Counted from the first letter of the stretch, positions 49,929 through 60,438 are shown. The stretch: DNA of 64,000 nt from Anaerosoma tenue (GCF_023161965.1 NZ_JALNTY010000001.1:124001-188000); one strand, 5' to 3'. Notes: generated by a model not told the origin, from the letters alone. Numbers and translations are program-made.

Positions 49929-52646
49929 TTGGCTGACACGAAGCGCATCTACGCATTCGGCGGCGGTCAGACCGAGGGCGGCAAGGACATGAAGTTCGTG
50001 CTCGGTGGCAAGGGCGCCAACCTGGCGGAGATGGCCAACATGGGGCTGCCGGTCCCGCCGGGCTTCACGATCACCTGCCAGACGTGCATGGAGTACTACA
50101 ACGCCGAACCGCCGGCGTTCCCCGAGGGTCTTGCCGAGGAGATCTCCGCCAACGTGGCGGTCCTCGAGGAGAAGATGGGCAAGAAGCTCGGCGACGACAG
50201 CGACCCGCTCCTCGTGTCGGTGCGCTCCGGCGCCGCGTTCTCGATGCCCGGCATGATGGACACGGTCCTCAACCTCGGCCTGAACGAGAAGTCGGTGCAG
50301 GCGCTCATCGCCAAGAGCGGCAACGAGCGCTTCGCGTGGGACAGCTACCGCCGCTTCATCCAGATGTTCAGCAAGGTGGTGCTCGACGCCGACGGCGACC
50401 TTTTTGAGAACGCCATCGTGAAGATGAAGCAGGACCGCGGCGTGGAGAACGACACCGAGCTCACCGCCGACGACATGAAGGAGCTTGTGGCCGACTTCAA
50501 GCGCCTCGTGGCCGAGCATGTGCCGGCCGAGGAGTTCCCGCAGCTCGCCGTGGACGGCGCGGTCGTCTTCCCCCAGGACGTCTCGCAGCAGCTGCACCTG
50601 GCGATCGAGGCGGTCTTCCGCAGCTGGAACAACCGACGTGCGCGCGACTACCGCCGCATGGAGAAGATCGACGACGACCTCGGCACGGCGGTGAACGTGC
50701 AGGCGATGGTCTTCGGCAACATGGGCGAGACCTCCGGCACCGGCGTGGGCTTCACCCGCAACGCCGCGGATGGCACCAGGGAGTACTACGGCGACTTCCT
50801 CACCAACGCGCAGGGCGAGGACGTGGTGGCCGGCATCCGCAAGACGCGGCCGATCTCCGAGCTGCCCGACGTGCTTCCCGAGGCCGGCAAAGAGCTCTAT
50901 CGCGTGTTCGAGGTGCTCGAGCAGGCCTACCGCGACATGTGCGACATCGAGTTCACCATCCAGGAAGGCAAGCTCTGGATGCTGCAGACCCGTATCGGCA
51001 AGCGTACCGCCCGCGCGGCGCTCAAGATCGCGGTGGACATGGTGGACGAAGGCCTCATCACGCGCGAAGAGGCCGTGATGCGCATCAACCCCGCGCATCT
51101 CGACCAGCTCATGCATCCGCAGTTCGACACCACGGCCACCTACGACGTGCTGGCCAAGGGTCTGAACGCGAGCCCCGGCGCGGCGGTGGGCGAGGTCGTC
51201 TTCAGCGCCGATGACGCGGAGGCGGCGGCGGCCGAGGGCCGCAAGGTGATCCTGCTCCGGTGGGAGACCAACCCCGACGACCTGCACGGCATGGTGGCCG
51301 CCCAGGGCATCCTCACCAGCCACGGCGGCAAGACGTCGCACGCGGCGGTCATCGCCCGCGGGATGGGCAAGCCGGCGGTCTGTGGCGCCGAGGCGCTCAA
51401 GATCGACATGAAGGCCAAGCAGGCCACGGTGAGCGGCAAGGGCGTCGTGCTCAAGGAGGGCGACATCATCTCGATCGACGGCACGAGCGGCATCGTGGTG
51501 CTCGGTGAGGTGGCGCTCGTGCAGCCCGACGTCTCGGGCGACATGGACACCATCCTGGCGTGGTCCGACGAGTTCCGCACCACAGGTGTGCGCGCCAACG
51601 CCGACACACCTGATGACGCCGCTCTCGGCCGCACATTCGGCGCGGCCGGCATCGGGCTGTGCCGCACCGAGCACATGTTCCTCGGCGAGCGTAAGGACAT
51701 CATCCAGGACTTCATCCTGGGCGAGTCGGCCGAGGTGCGGCAGCGGGCGCTCGACAAGCTGCTCGAGGTGCAGACCGAGGACTTCCTCGGCATCTTCTCG
51801 GCGATGGACGGGCTGCCCGTCACGGTGCGCCTGCTCGACCCGCCGCTCCACGAGTTCCTGGATTCGCCGCGCGACCTCGAGGTGGAGATCGTGCGTGCCG
51901 AGTGCGGTGGCGCGTCCGCGGAGCAGCTGGCGCCCAGGCGCAAGCTCCTCGCGCAGATCGACGCCATGTCCGAGGCCAACCCGATGCTCGGGCTGCGCGG
52001 GTGCCGGCTGGGCATCACGTATCCCGAGCTCTACGCACTGCAGGTGGAGGCCATCACGCGCGCGGCCTGCGAGCTGAAGAAGCAGGGCAAGGACCCGCGT
52101 CCCGAGATCATGGTGCCGCTGGTGAGCGTGAAGGCCGAGCTCGCAACGCTCCGCGAAGAGATCGAGACGGTCATCGTCCGGGTGTCGCAGGAGTGCGAGG
52201 TGGACATCATCATCCCGGTGGGGACGATGATCGAGCTGCCGCGCGCCGCGGTGTGCGCCGATGAGATCGCCGAGGTAGCCGACTTCTTCAGCTTCGGCAC
52301 GAACGACCTCACCCAGACCGCATTCGGCTTCAGCCGTGACGACATCGAAAGCAAGTTCCTGCCCAAGTACCTGGAGCGCAAGGTGCTGCCGCGCAACCCC
52401 TTCGAGACGATCGACGACGGCGTGGCCAAGCTCGTGTCGATGGGTTGCGAGCGGGGCCGTTCCACCAATCCCAAGATCAAGCTCGGCGTCTGTGGCGAGC
52501 ATGGCGGCGACCCCGAGAGCGTGCACACCTTCTACGGCATCGGCCTCGATTACGTGAGCTGCTCGCCGTACCGGGTGCCGCTGGCGCGGCTCGCGGCGGC
52601 GCAGGCGGCGCTCGCCGAGACCGCCCAGGGCTCGGACAACCGCTAG
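49929..52646 (+). CDS. ppdK: Pyruvate, phosphate dikinase
   Basis: Interconverts pyruvate + ATP + Pi with PEP + AMP + PPi; in anaerobes it can run either way. The 905 residues hold the N-terminal nucleotide domain (GGKGANLAEMANMGLPVPPGFTITC), the swivelling phosphohistidine domain with GGKTSHAAVIARG (catalytic H471, regulatory T469), and the PEP/pyruvate TIM barrel with GVCGEHGGDP (C855). Start TTG 49929 has GGAG five bases upstream. The conserved regulatory threonine fits control by the adjacent ppsR product. Confidence 0.97.
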   Translation: MADTKRIYAFGGGQTEGGKDMKFVLGGKGANLAEMANMGLPVPPGFTITCQTCMEYYNAEPPAFPEGLAEEISANVAVLEEKMGKKLGDDSDPLLVSVRSGAAFSMPGMMDTVLNLGLNEKSVQALIAKSGNERFAWDSYRRFIQMFSKVVLDADGDLFENAIVKMKQDRGVENDTELTADDMKELVADFKRLVAEHVPAEEFPQLAVDGAVVFPQDVSQQLHLAIEAVFRSWNNRRARDYRRMEKIDDDLGTAVNVQAMVFGNMGETSGTGVGFTRNAADGTREYYGDFLTNAQGEDVVAGIRKTRPISELPDVLPEAGKELYRVFEVLEQAYRDMCDIEFTIQEGKLWMLQTRIGKRTARAALKIAVDMVDEGLITREEAVMRINPAHLDQLMHPQFDTTATYDVLAKGLNASPGAAVGEVVFSADDAEAAAAEGRKVILLRWETNPDDLHGMVAAQGILTSHGGKTSHAAVIARGMGKPAVCGAEALKIDMKAKQATVSGKGVVLKEGDIISIDGTSGIVVLGEVALVQPDVSGDMDTILAWSDEFRTTGVRANADTPDDAALGRTFGAAGIGLCRTEHMFLGERKDIIQDFILGESAEVRQRALDKLLEVQTEDFLGIFSAMDGLPVTVRLLDPPLHEFLDSPRDLEVEIVRAECGGASAEQLAPRRKLLAQIDAMSEANPMLGLRGCRLGITYPELYALQVEAITRAACELKKQGKDPRPEIMVPLVSVKAELATLREEIETVIVRVSQECEVDIIIPVGTMIELPRAAVCADEIAEVADFFSFGTNDLTQTAFGFSRDDIESKFLPKYLERKVLPRNPFETIDDGVAKLVSMGCERGRSTNPKIKLGVCGEHGGDPESVHTFYGIGLDYVSCSPYRVPLARLAAAQAALAETAQGSDNR

Positions 52647-52657
52647 GACCTCGCGAC

Positions 52658-52689
52658 GAGGGCGCCGGCCCGCACCGGCGCCCTCTTTC
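52658..52689 (+). terminator. Terminator after ppdK
   Basis: GAGGGCGCCGG (52658-52668) pairs perfectly with CCGGCGCCCTC (52675-52685) over a six-base loop, followed by TTTC. The best intrinsic terminator in the window. Confidence 0.8.
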
Positions 52690-52707
52690 GCACCCGTTGG
52701 GGAGGCG

Positions 52708-53751
52708 ATGGTGGACACGCAGGTGATGACGCGAGAGGCGTACGAGGCCGCCGAGGCCGAGCGGCTCTCGCCGCGCGCCGCGCTCTCGTCGGCATCCAGA
52801 GGCCGGGAGAGGTCCACCGGGCGCGACCCGTACCGGACCGACTACCAGCGCGACCGCGACCGCATCATCCACTGCAAGGCGTTCCGCCGGCTGTCGCACA
52901 AGACGCAGGTGTTCCTCGCGCCCGAGGGCGACCACTACCGCACGCGGCTCACGCACACGCTCGAGGTGTCGCAGATCGCGCGGTCGGTGGCCCGGGCGCT
53001 GCGGCTCAACGAGGACCTCACCGAGGCGATCGCCCTCGGCCATGACCTGGGCCACACGCCGTTCGGACACATCGGCGAGTCGGCGCTCAACGACGCGCTG
53101 AAGACCGCCAAGCGCAAGTACCCCTCTGCGCCGTATCCGTTCCACCACAACGTGCAGAGCCTGCGGATCGTGGAGTCGCTGGAGTACGAGGGCAAGGGCC
53201 TCAACCTCACGTGGGAGGTGCGCGACGGCATCCGCTGTCACACGGGTCGCAAGCGCGCATCCACGCTGGAGGGGCAGGTGGTGGCCATCTGCGACCGCGT
53301 GGCGTACGTGAACCACGACATCGACGACGCGATACGCGGCGGCGTGCTCACCGCTGAGGATCTGCCGCGCGGGCCGGTCGACGTGCTCGGCGGCACCATC
53401 AACGAGCGCATATCCACGATGGTCACGAGCCTGGTGGAGACCACGGCCGTCTCGGAGACGGTCACGATGGCCGACGACATCTACAAGGCGATGATGGACC
53501 TGCGGTCGTTCCTCTTCGACAACGTGTACCTCTCGCCCAACGCGAAGGCCGAGGAGCCCAAGGCCTACAACGTGGTCAAGACGCTCTTCGAGCACTACAT
53601 GGCCGAGCCGGACGACCTGCCGATCGACGATCGTCCGGAGGATCCGGCCGACCTCGCGCGTGCGGTGACCGACTACGTCTCGGGCATGACCGACCGCTTC
53701 GCCATCCGCACGTACGAGAAGCTCATGATCCCCAACCGGTGGCGCGTGTAA
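52708..53751 (+). CDS. dgt: dGTP triphosphohydrolase-like protein
   Basis: HD-superfamily enzyme releasing triphosphate from dGTP or other dNTPs. The 347 residues show [52 protein letters not shown] (H112, D113) and the later [22 protein letters not shown], as in the family. ATG 52708 is only 2 nt after GGGGAGG, so GTG 52711 or ATG 52726 may be used instead. dgt-dnaG-rpoD is a known actinobacterial order, here split by hppA. Confidence 0.92.
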   Translation: MVDTQVMTREAYEAAEAERLSPRAALSSASRGRERSTGRDPYRTDYQRDRDRIIHCKAFRRLSHKTQVFLAPEGDHYRTRLTHTLEVSQIARSVARALRLNEDLTEAIALGHDLGHTPFGHIGESALNDALKTAKRKYPSAPYPFHHNVQSLRIVESLEYEGKGLNLTWEVRDGIRCHTGRKRASTLEGQVVAICDRVAYVNHDIDDAIRGGVLTAEDLPRGPVDVLGGTINERISTMVTSLVETTAVSETVTMADDIYKAMMDLRSFLFDNVYLSPNAKAEEPKAYNVVKTLFEHYMAEPDDLPIDDRPEDPADLARAVTDYVSGMTDRFAIRTYEKLMIPNRWRV

Positions 53752-53768
53752 GCGGCGTTACCGTCCTG

Positions 53769-53797
53769 TTGCCGCACCACACTCGTTCGGCTATCAT
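53769..53797 (+). promoter_or_regulatory. hppA promoter
   Basis: TTGCCG (53769-53774), 17-nt spacer, TATCAT (53792-53797), about 75 nt before the start codon. The stretch CGGCTATCAT is the same as at leuS. Confidence 0.75.
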
Positions 53798-53872
53798 CGC
53801 CAGAGCGCCGAGGGGGTCACGAGGGGCTCCCTGGGCTGCTTACGTATTCGCCATGAAGGGAGACGCACGTCC

Positions 53873-55957
53873 ATGGAGCAGTGGATCGCTTGGTTCGCTC
53901 CGGTAGCGGCCGTCATCGGTTTCGGGGTGGCGCTCTACCTGGCTAACTGGGTACTCAAACAGGATCCGGGCAACGAGCGGATGCAGGAGATATCGAAGGC
54001 CACGCAAGAGGGCGCGCTCGCGTTCCTTGTCCGTGAGTACCGGGTGCTGATCGTCTTCGCGCTCGTGGTTGCGCTGATCATCGTCGTGGTACCGGCGATG
54101 CCCTGGCTGACGGCGGTGGCATTCCTTTCTGGCGCGCTGCTCTCCGCAGGCGCGGGCTACTTCGGCATGCACATCGCCACCCGGGCGAACTCACGTACCG
54201 CACAGGCCGCAACCGACGGCGTTCACAAGGCGCTCACGGTGGCGTTCCGCTCCGGCCTCACGATGGGCCTGACGGTCGCGTCGTTCGGTCTCGGCGGGCT
54301 GAGCCTGTGGATCATCTTCCTCATCATCAACGGCGATAGCCCGCAGCCCGAGGTCGTGAACGGCTTCGCCATGGGCGCCAGCTCCATCGCGCTGTTCGCC
54401 CGTGTGGGCGGCGGCATCTACACGAAGGCGGCCGACGTGGGCGCAGACCTCGTCGGCAAGGTCGAGGCGGGCATCCCCGAGGACGACCCGCGCAACCCGG
54501 CGGTCATCGCCGACAACGTGGGCGACAACGTGGGCGACGTGGCCGGAATGGGCGCCGACCTCTTCGAGAGCTTCGTGGGCTCCATCCTGGCTCCAGTGGT
54601 GCTTGCCGTGTCCCTGTGGGGCATCGCCGGCGCCGGGTTCGATTCGATCGACTTCATGTACGGCGTCACGGCGCCGCTGCTCATCGCAGCCATCGGCATC
54701 ATCATGTCGATCTTCGGCCTGTTCGCTGTCCGGGCCAAGGAGGGCGGCAACCTCCATGGCGCGCTGAACATGGGCACGTACGTCGCCGCATCTTTGCAGG
54801 TCGTGGCGATGGGGCTTCTGTTCTGGCACTGGTCCACCCGCGTGGGCTCCGACCCCGCGCGCCTGTGGTTCTTCGCGGCGGTGCTGGCCGGTCTGATCGC
54901 AGGCATCGCGATCGGCAAGATCACCGAGTACTTCTGCTCCGACCACTACAGCCCGGTGAAGAAGATCGCCGAGGCTTCCGAGACCGGTGCGGCCACGAAC
55001 ATCATCGCGGGCCTCGGCACCGGCATGATGTCCACGGCGCTGCCGATCCTCGTGGTGGGCGCTGGCATCATCGTGGCGTTCCTCGCAGGTGATGCGGCCT
55101 ACGATGGTGGCGGCATCTACGGCATCGGCCTCGCCGCGCTCGGCATGCTCTCGATCACGGCGATCACGGTGGGCGTGGACGCCTACGGTCCTGTGGCCGA
55201 CAACGCCGGCGGTATCGCCGAGATGGCGCACATGGGCAAGGATATCCGCACGATCACCGACTCGCTCGACAGCGTGGGCAACACCACCGCGGCGATCGCC
55301 AAGGGCTTCGCGATCGGCTCGGCGGGTCTCACCGCCCTGGCCCTGTTCGTGGCGTTCCGCACGTCGCTCGTGGCCGGTGGTGTGGCGATCGACATGAGCC
55401 TTGAGAACCCGTATGTGATCGTGGGCCTGTTCGTCGGCGGCATGCTGCCGTTCCTGTTCGGCGCGCTCACCATGGGCGCCGTCGGACGCGCGGCGTTCTC
55501 GATGATCGGCGAGGTGCGCCGCCAGTTCAAGGAGATCCCCGGCATCATGGAGGGCACCGGCAAGCCCGACTATGCCGCGTGCGTGGACATCTCGACGAAG
55601 GCAGCGCTCAAGGAGATGGTCGTACCGGGCGCCATCGCTGTGGCCGCACCGATCGTGGTCGGTGTCATCCGGGTGGACATGCTCGCGGGCCTGCTCGCCG
55701 GCGCGCTCGTGACCGGGTTCCTGCTCGCCGTGTTCATGGCCAACGCGGGTGGCGCGTGGGATAACGCCAAGAAGTACATCGAGGGTGGCCAGCACGGTGG
55801 CAAGGGCTCCGAGGCTCACAAGGCCGCGGTCGTGGGCGACACCGTGGGCGATCCGTTCAAGGACACCAGCGGTCCGTCCATGAACATCCTCATCAAGCTG
55901 ATGACCGTCGTATCGCTGGTGTTCGTGCCGCTCTTCATCGCGGTGCACGGCGGCTAG
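53873..55957 (+). CDS. hppA: Membrane-bound ion-translocating pyrophosphatase (K+-dependent type)
   Basis: Integral membrane pump that uses pyrophosphate hydrolysis to move H+ (or Na+). The 694 residues, about 16 helices, contain the substrate motif [31 protein letters not shown], and the late [22 protein letters not shown]. In [10 protein letters not shown] the positions that separate subclasses carry alanine (A473 and A476), as in K+-dependent enzymes, not the Lys/Thr of K+-independent ones. H+ versus Na+ cannot be told from what I checked. It could use PPi made by PPDK. Start ATG 53873. Confidence 0.95.
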   Translation: MEQWIAWFAPVAAVIGFGVALYLANWVLKQDPGNERMQEISKATQEGALAFLVREYRVLIVFALVVALIIVVVPAMPWLTAVAFLSGALLSAGAGYFGMHIATRANSRTAQAATDGVHKALTVAFRSGLTMGLTVASFGLGGLSLWIIFLIINGDSPQPEVVNGFAMGASSIALFARVGGGIYTKAADVGADLVGKVEAGIPEDDPRNPAVIADNVGDNVGDVAGMGADLFESFVGSILAPVVLAVSLWGIAGAGFDSIDFMYGVTAPLLIAAIGIIMSIFGLFAVRAKEGGNLHGALNMGTYVAASLQVVAMGLLFWHWSTRVGSDPARLWFFAAVLAGLIAGIAIGKITEYFCSDHYSPVKKIAEASETGAATNIIAGLGTGMMSTALPILVVGAGIIVAFLAGDAAYDGGGIYGIGLAALGMLSITAITVGVDAYGPVADNAGGIAEMAHMGKDIRTITDSLDSVGNTTAAIAKGFAIGSAGLTALALFVAFRTSLVAGGVAIDMSLENPYVIVGLFVGGMLPFLFGALTMGAVGRAAFSMIGEVRRQFKEIPGIMEGTGKPDYAACVDISTKAALKEMVVPGAIAVAAPIVVGVIRVDMLAGLLAGALVTGFLLAVFMANAGGAWDNAKKYIEGGQHGGKGSEAHKAAVVGDTVGDPFKDTSGPSMNILIKLMTVVSLVFVPLFIAVHGG

Positions 55958-55979
55958 GCGCAAGGAACGCTCAAGTCGT

Positions 55980-56013
55980 TGCTCCCGGGTGCCGATGACG
56001 GTGCCCGGGAGCA
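55980..56013 (+). terminator. Hairpin after hppA
   Basis: TGCTCCCGGG (55980-55989) pairs with CCCGGGAGCA (56004-56013) over a 14-nt loop; no clear U-tract. Confidence 0.55.
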
Positions 56014-56067
56014 CGTCGTTACGGCGGCCGCGTATGCGCCGTGATCGAAGGCAATGCGGCATCACCC

Positions 56068-56086
56068 CGGGCGGGGCGCCCGCTTT
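56068..56086 (+). terminator. Short GC hairpin before dnaG
   Basis: CGGGCG (56068-56073), GGG loop, CGCCCG (56077-56082), then CTTTC. TATCTA follows at 56091-56096 and may be a -10 for dnaG, so the element could equally sit in that promoter. Confidence 0.4.
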
Positions 56087-56127
56087 CGGGTATCTATCTG
56101 TGACCGGACCGCTGGATCGGAGGTGTC

Positions 56128-57960
56128 ATGGGACGTATCGCCGATGAGGATGTCGCGCGCGTCCGTGATGCCACCGACCTCGTGTCACTCGTCTCGGAGA
56201 CCGTCGTCCTGAAGAAGAAGGGCCGGCTCTTCTGGGGCAACTGCCCCTTCCACGGCGAGAAGACCCCGAGCTTCAAGATCGATCCGTCCACGCAGTTGTG
56301 GCACTGCTTCGGGTGCAACCGGGGCGGCGACGCCTTCGGCTACGTGATGGAGGCCGAGCACCTCGAGTTCCCGGATGCCGTACGGCGGCTGGCCGAGCGC
56401 GCGCACATCGAGATCGTGGAGACCGGCGGGTCCGGCGTGCCCACGGGGCACAAGGAGCGGCTGATCGCCGCGTGCACCGAGGCCGCCGCGTACTTCCATC
56501 GGCAACTCGTGGCGGGCACCGCCTCGGGGGCCGGACAGGCCCGCGACTACCTCGCCCGGCGCGGGTTCGGGTCGGATGTGGCCAAGCGGTGGTCGCTCGG
56601 CTACGCGCCGCACGGACGTGACTCCCTGGTGCGTCACATGATCGACGCGGGGTTCACGCGCGACGAGCTCGTGGAAGCCAACCTGGCGCTCGCCGACGGC
56701 GCGTCGCTCAAGGACCGGTTCTTCAACCGCATCATGTTCCCCATCAACGACCTCCACGGCCGCACGATCGCGTTCGGCGGGCGGGTGGTGGGGTCGGGGG
56801 AGCCCAAGTACCTGAACTCCCAGGAGACGCCGGTGTTCCACAAGTCGGCCAACCTGTACGCGCTCGACCGTTCACGCAACGAGATCGTGTCCTCCGGCAC
56901 CGCCGTGGTGGTGGAGGGGTACACCGACGTGATCGCGCTCCACGAGGCCGGGATTCGCACGGCCGTGGCCACGCTGGGCACGGCGCTCACCGAGCGCCAC
57001 GTGAAGCTCCTCGGCAGGTTCGGGACGCGGGTGGTGTACCTGTTCGACGGCGACGAGGCCGGTCAGCGGGCGGCGCTCAGGGCCGCCGAGTTCCTGGATT
57101 GGGGCATCACGCCGGAGGCGGGGAGTTCGCGTGTCGACCTGGACGTGGCCATCATCCCTGGCGGCAAGGACCCTGCGGACCTCGTGACCACGGAGGGCGC
57201 CGAGGCGATGTCGAAGGTGATCGACGGCGCTCAGCCGCTGCTGCGCTTCACCATCGACAGGCGGCTGGAGGAGCACGATCTGGCGAGCCCCGAGGGGCGC
57301 AGCGCGGCGCTCGGGGCCGCAGCGGCCGTGCTGGCGCCGGTTCGCGGGTCGCTGCTCGCCCAGGACTACGTGATGTACATCGCCGGGCGGCTCGGCACCG
57401 AGTACGCCACCGTGGAGCGCGCGATACCCGCGAAGCGCCGGCAGCCATCGGCGGAGGCGTCCACACAGGCGGAGGCGGCGGCGCCGGAGCGCCGTCTGAG
57501 CGCCGAGGAGAAGACCGAGCGTGAGCTGGTGCGGCTGGCGGCGATCGCCCCGTCGCTCCGTGGCGAGGCACGGCTTTTGCTTGCAGAAGGTGCCGTGGGC
57601 GGGGAGAAAGCACGCGCGCTACTCGAGATCGTCACCTCGGCGGATGATGCGGTGGGCGACGATCTTTATACGCGTGTGGCCGAGACCGACCGCGAGGCCG
57701 CCGGCGTGCTCGCCGGGTGGTTGGTGGACGCGTCGGAAGACGAACAAGTAGAATACGCGTTTCGGGAAGTGGCCGCCCGCGTCAAGGAGTTCGCGCTCGG
57801 GCGTCTAATCTCTAAGAAGAAGGGCGAACTCCAGGCATTGGACCCCGCGGGTGACGCGGAGTCGTACGATCGTTTGTTCGGCGAGATCGCCGAACTGCAG
57901 CGCGAGCGGGCCGCGATCCGGGTCCGTCCGCGCGCCGGAACAGAGGTGGAGGCGGAGTAA
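56128..57960 (+). CDS. dnaG: DNA primase
   Basis: Synthesises RNA primers for replication. Order over 610 residues: zinc-binding domain with CPFH (C39, H42) and CFGC (C60, C63), the TOPRIM catalytic core (about 255-345: [37 protein letters not shown]), and a C-terminal helicase-binding region. ATG 56128 follows GGAGG at 56120-56124 or so. Ends 5 nt before rpoD, the classical dnaG-rpoD pair. Confidence 0.97.
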   Translation: MGRIADEDVARVRDATDLVSLVSETVVLKKKGRLFWGNCPFHGEKTPSFKIDPSTQLWHCFGCNRGGDAFGYVMEAEHLEFPDAVRRLAERAHIEIVETGGSGVPTGHKERLIAACTEAAAYFHRQLVAGTASGAGQARDYLARRGFGSDVAKRWSLGYAPHGRDSLVRHMIDAGFTRDELVEANLALADGASLKDRFFNRIMFPINDLHGRTIAFGGRVVGSGEPKYLNSQETPVFHKSANLYALDRSRNEIVSSGTAVVVEGYTDVIALHEAGIRTAVATLGTALTERHVKLLGRFGTRVVYLFDGDEAGQRAALRAAEFLDWGITPEAGSSRVDLDVAIIPGGKDPADLVTTEGAEAMSKVIDGAQPLLRFTIDRRLEEHDLASPEGRSAALGAAAAVLAPVRGSLLAQDYVMYIAGRLGTEYATVERAIPAKRRQPSAEASTQAEAAAPERRLSAEEKTERELVRLAAIAPSLRGEARLLLAEGAVGGEKARALLEIVTSADDAVGDDLYTRVAETDREAAGVLAGWLVDASEDEQVEYAFREVAARVKEFALGRLISKKKGELQALDPAGDAESYDRLFGEIAELQRERAAIRVRPRAGTEVEAE

Positions 57961-57965
57961 AGCAC

Positions 57966-59504
57966 GTGACGGCTGCATCCAAGAAGACCGCACAAGAACC
58001 CGTACGCGAGCCCGCCGGGGAGGTCGCTCCCGCGCCCGCGGAAGAGAAGCCGGCCGCCAAGAAGGCGCCCGCCAAGAGGGCGTCGGCCGCGCCGGCCAAG
58101 AAGGCACCCGCCAAGAAGCCGGCAGCGAAGGCCGAGCCCGCCGAGGAGGCTCCTGCCAAGAAGTCGCCCGCAAAGAAGCCGGCGGCGAAGAAGGCGCCCG
58201 CCAAGAAGTCGGCGGCCACGTCGGCCAAGACCGCGCCCGAGCTCGAGCTCTCGGCGGTGAAGACCCTGGCCAAGATGGGCAAGGCCAAGGGCAACCTCAC
58301 CGACGAGGAGATCCAGGGAGCGCTCTCCGACATCGACCTCTCGGAAGACCAGTTCGAGAACATCTACTCGTTCTTCCAGAAGAGCGGGATCGACATCGCC
58401 GAGGAGCACGTGCCCGACGACATCGGCGACGTGCCGGATGATGCCGACGACACCAGCTCCGATGACGACGGTGACGACGAGAACGAGGAGGTGGCCGCAG
58501 TCAAGGCTATCGAGAAGCCTGCGCCGAAGGCGGCTGCCAAGCGCAAGCCACGCAAGAAGGCCGACAGCGTTGCGTCCGCGCCGCTCACGAGCGACCCGGT
58601 ACGCATGTACCTCAAGGAGATCGGGAAGGTGCCGCTGCTCACGGCGCGCCAGGAGGTCGACCTCGCGATGAAGATCGAGGCCGGACTCGAGGCGGTGGCC
58701 AAGCTCGAGGAGGCAGCCGAGCAGGGCGTCACGCTGGAGCGGCAGGAGAAGCGTCGTCTCGAGCGCATCGAGCGCATCGGCGTGGAGGCCAAGAAGCAGC
58801 TCGTGGAGGCCAACCTGCGGCTCGTGGTGTCGATCGCCAAGCGGTACGTGGGGCGTGGCATGCTGTTCCTGGACCTCATCCAGGAGGGCAACCTCGGCCT
58901 GATCCGTGCTGTGGAGAAGTTCGACTACTCCAAGGGGTTCAAGTTCTCCACGTACGCCACGTGGTGGATCCGTCAGGCCATCACCCGCGCGATCGCCGAC
59001 CAGGCGCGCACGATCCGCATCCCGGTGCACATGGTGGAGACCATCAACAAGCTCATACGCATCCAGCGTCAGCTGCTGCAGGAGCTGGGGCGCGAGCCCA
59101 CCCCCGAGGAGATCGGGGAGAAGATGGAGATGACCGCCGAGCGCGTGCGCGAGATCCTCAAGATCTCCCAGGAGCCGGTGTCCCTCGAGACGCCGATCGG
59201 CGAGGAGGAGGATTCGCAGCTCGGCGACTTCATCGAGGACGGCGAGGCCGTGGTCCCGCCGGACGCCGCGAGCTTCTCGATGCTGCAGGAGCAGTTGGCC
59301 AAGGTGCTCGATTCGCTCTCGGAGCGCGAGCGCAAGGTGATCGAACTGCGCTTCGGGCTCGAAGACGGCCACCCGCGCACGCTTGAAGAGGTCGGGCGCG
59401 AGTTCGGCGTCACACGCGAGCGCATCCGCCAGATCGAGTCCAAGACGCTCTGCAAGCTGCGGCACCCCTCGCGGAGCGGCCGGCTCAAGGACTACCTCGA
59501 GTAG
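57966..59504 (+). CDS. rpoD: Primary sigma factor (RpoD/SigA) with Lys/Ala-rich N-terminus
   Basis: Housekeeping sigma-70. The C-terminal 310 residues are classical: region 1.2 ([25 protein letters not shown]), region 2 ([36 protein letters not shown]...[17 protein letters not shown]), region 3 and region 4 ([29 protein letters not shown]). The first 85 residues are a histone-H1-like run of KKAPAKK/AEEKPA repeats, and an acidic stretch follows near 150-175. GTG 57966. Such extensions occur in some high-GC sigma factors; their function is not known to me. Confidence 0.97.
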   Translation: MTAASKKTAQEPVREPAGEVAPAPAEEKPAAKKAPAKRASAAPAKKAPAKKPAAKAEPAEEAPAKKSPAKKPAAKKAPAKKSAATSAKTAPELELSAVKTLAKMGKAKGNLTDEEIQGALSDIDLSEDQFENIYSFFQKSGIDIAEEHVPDDIGDVPDDADDTSSDDDGDDENEEVAAVKAIEKPAPKAAAKRKPRKKADSVASAPLTSDPVRMYLKEIGKVPLLTARQEVDLAMKIEAGLEAVAKLEEAAEQGVTLERQEKRRLERIERIGVEAKKQLVEANLRLVVSIAKRYVGRGMLFLDLIQEGNLGLIRAVEKFDYSKGFKFSTYATWWIRQAITRAIADQARTIRIPVHMVETINKLIRIQRQLLQELGREPTPEEIGEKMEMTAERVREILKISQEPVSLETPIGEEEDSQLGDFIEDGEAVVPPDAASFSMLQEQLAKVLDSLSERERKVIELRFGLEDGHPRTLEEVGREFGVTRERIRQIESKTLCKLRHPSRSGRLKDYLE

Positions 59505-59527
59505 GGGAGCGCAACACATGGAACACC

Positions 59528-59557
59528 CGAAGAGGTCCGCAGACGCGGGCCTCTTCG
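59528..59557 (+). terminator. Terminator after rpoD
   Basis: CGAAGAGGTCCGC (59528-59540) pairs with GCGGGCCTCTTCG (59545-59557) around AGAC with one G-U pair; followed by TGTTGTG. Confidence 0.65.
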
Positions 59558-59623
59558 TGTTGTGAGGACGCCGGCCTCCGACGTGCAAGCGGACTCGAGG
59601 TCGTCACCTTGCAGGGCACGCAA

Positions 59624-59649
59624 GAAGGCCCCGCATCTGCGGGGCCTTC
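59624..59649 (-). terminator. Terminator of tRNA-Asn
   Basis: GAAGGCCCCGC (59624-59634) and its complement at 59639-59649 form an 11-bp stem just past the 3' end of the minus-strand tRNA. It is symmetric, so it may also stop leftover rpoD transcripts. Confidence 0.6.
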
Positions 59650-59659
59650 GTGGTCGCGT

Positions 59660-59735
<76 letters not shown>

Positions 59736-59937
59736 GTATCGGCGCCTGTGGCGCGATTGCCGATTATAGGGATAGGCGGAAGCGTCCGCAACCTTGAGGC
59801 CTCGCTCGCCACGCGGTCACGTTCTTCGTGGAGCACTGCGCCACGCAGATGCGCTCGGCGTGTGCGCGATACTCGGCGCGCGTGCACGATGCTGGTATCA
59901 TGGGCGCGCTGGTGGCCGATGCGCTCGATGGCCGCCC
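59736..59937. other. Divergent intergenic region between tRNA-Asn and tRNA-Met
   Basis: 202 bp without a gene. It contains the tRNA-Asn promoter on the minus strand and a TATCAT (59896-59901) that may be the -10 for tRNA-Met, without a recognisable -35. Confidence 0.6.
59763..59791 (-). promoter_or_regulatory. tRNA-Asn promoter
   Basis: On the minus strand TTGCGG (59791-59786), 17-nt spacer, TATAAT (59768-59763), about 27 nt before the tRNA. The -10 is a perfect consensus match. Confidence 0.8.
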
Positions 59938-60012
59938 GGGCCCGTAGCTCAATGGTGGAGCAGGGGACTCATAATCCCTTGGTTGTAGGTTCGAATCCTA
60001 CCGGGCCCACCA
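59938..60012 (+). tRNA. tRNA-Met (anticodon CAT, elongator or Ile2 type)
   Basis: 75 nt with encoded CCA. Acceptor GGGCCCG pairs with CGGGCCC, so 1-72 is paired. The anticodon stem GGGGA/TCCCT lacks the three G-C pairs of initiators, so this is not tRNA-fMet. Loop CTCATAA. Elongator Met and lysidine-modified Ile2 cannot be separated with certainty. Confidence 0.93.
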
Positions 60013-60024
60013 TGTCGCATCTCG

Positions 60025-60071
60025 AGGAGCCCCTGCGCACGCGCGGGCCCTGCGCACGCGCGGGGGCTCCT
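60025..60071 (+). repeat. Stem-loop containing a 17-nt tandem duplication
   Basis: CCCTGCGCACGCGCGGG occurs twice with no gap (60031-60047, 60048-60064). AGGAGCCCC (60025-60033) and GGGGCTCCT (60063-60071) close the structure. Directly after tRNA-Met, so it may act as its terminator. Confidence 0.75.
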
Positions 60072-60170
60072 GCTGTTGGCGTCCCCTCCACCGTCGGTGC
60101 CTATCCGCTGTCGCCGCCCCCTCCGCATGAGTCCGCAGGTGTGAGGCCCCCGCCGGGATGTCCCTGCTGG

Positions 60171-60300
60171 CGATGTCGCACGTTTGCGAACATCCCTGTT
60201 CGCAAACGTGCGACATCGCTGATCAGGGACCCGAGGTCAGTGTTCGCAAACGTACGACATCGCGGAGAAGAGGCTCGCCCCCTGGGTTCGCAAACGTGCG
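60171..60300. repeat. 21-nt repeat family (one inverted pair plus two direct copies)
   Basis: A 21-nt unit beginning GTTCGCAAACGTGCGACATC lies at 60198-60218; its exact reverse complement is at 60171-60191, six bases away. A third copy with one change is at 60242-60262, and a partial copy (15 nt then diverged) starts at 60286. Confidence 0.85.
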
Positions 60301-60438
60301 CATTCCGGTCATCCGTCACCGCCTCGCGCCCTCTCGCTCCGCTATACTGTGACGCGCGCGTGCGCCGCAGCGGCCGATACGGTCCGCGGCCCGGCGCATG
60401 CACGCTGATGCACGCTCACGTTAGGAAACGCGCGGGGT

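Larger units (their letters stand above)
60013..60438. other. 426-bp gene-free region with repeats
   Basis: No convincing ORF. Contains a stem around a tandem 17-nt duplication (60025-60071), a group of 21-nt inverted and direct repeats (60171-60305) and a TATACT (60343-60348) that may be the -10 for the amidase gene; no clear -35. Confidence 0.7.

Noticed and set aside
49794-52817. Minus-strand ORF of 1007 codons opposite ppdK
   Set aside because: The sense strand encodes a full-length PPDK with all catalytic residues; the antisense frame is His/Arg-rich low complexity.
60181-60205. LexA/SOS box (CGAAC...GTTCG)
   Set aside because: The half-sites are six bases apart, not the four of the Gram-positive SOS box, and the symmetry extends over the whole 21-nt repeat.
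60171-60300. Possible CRISPR array
   Set aside because: Only four copies, in mixed orientation, with uneven 6-24-nt gaps and no spacer-like units; no cas genes in the window.
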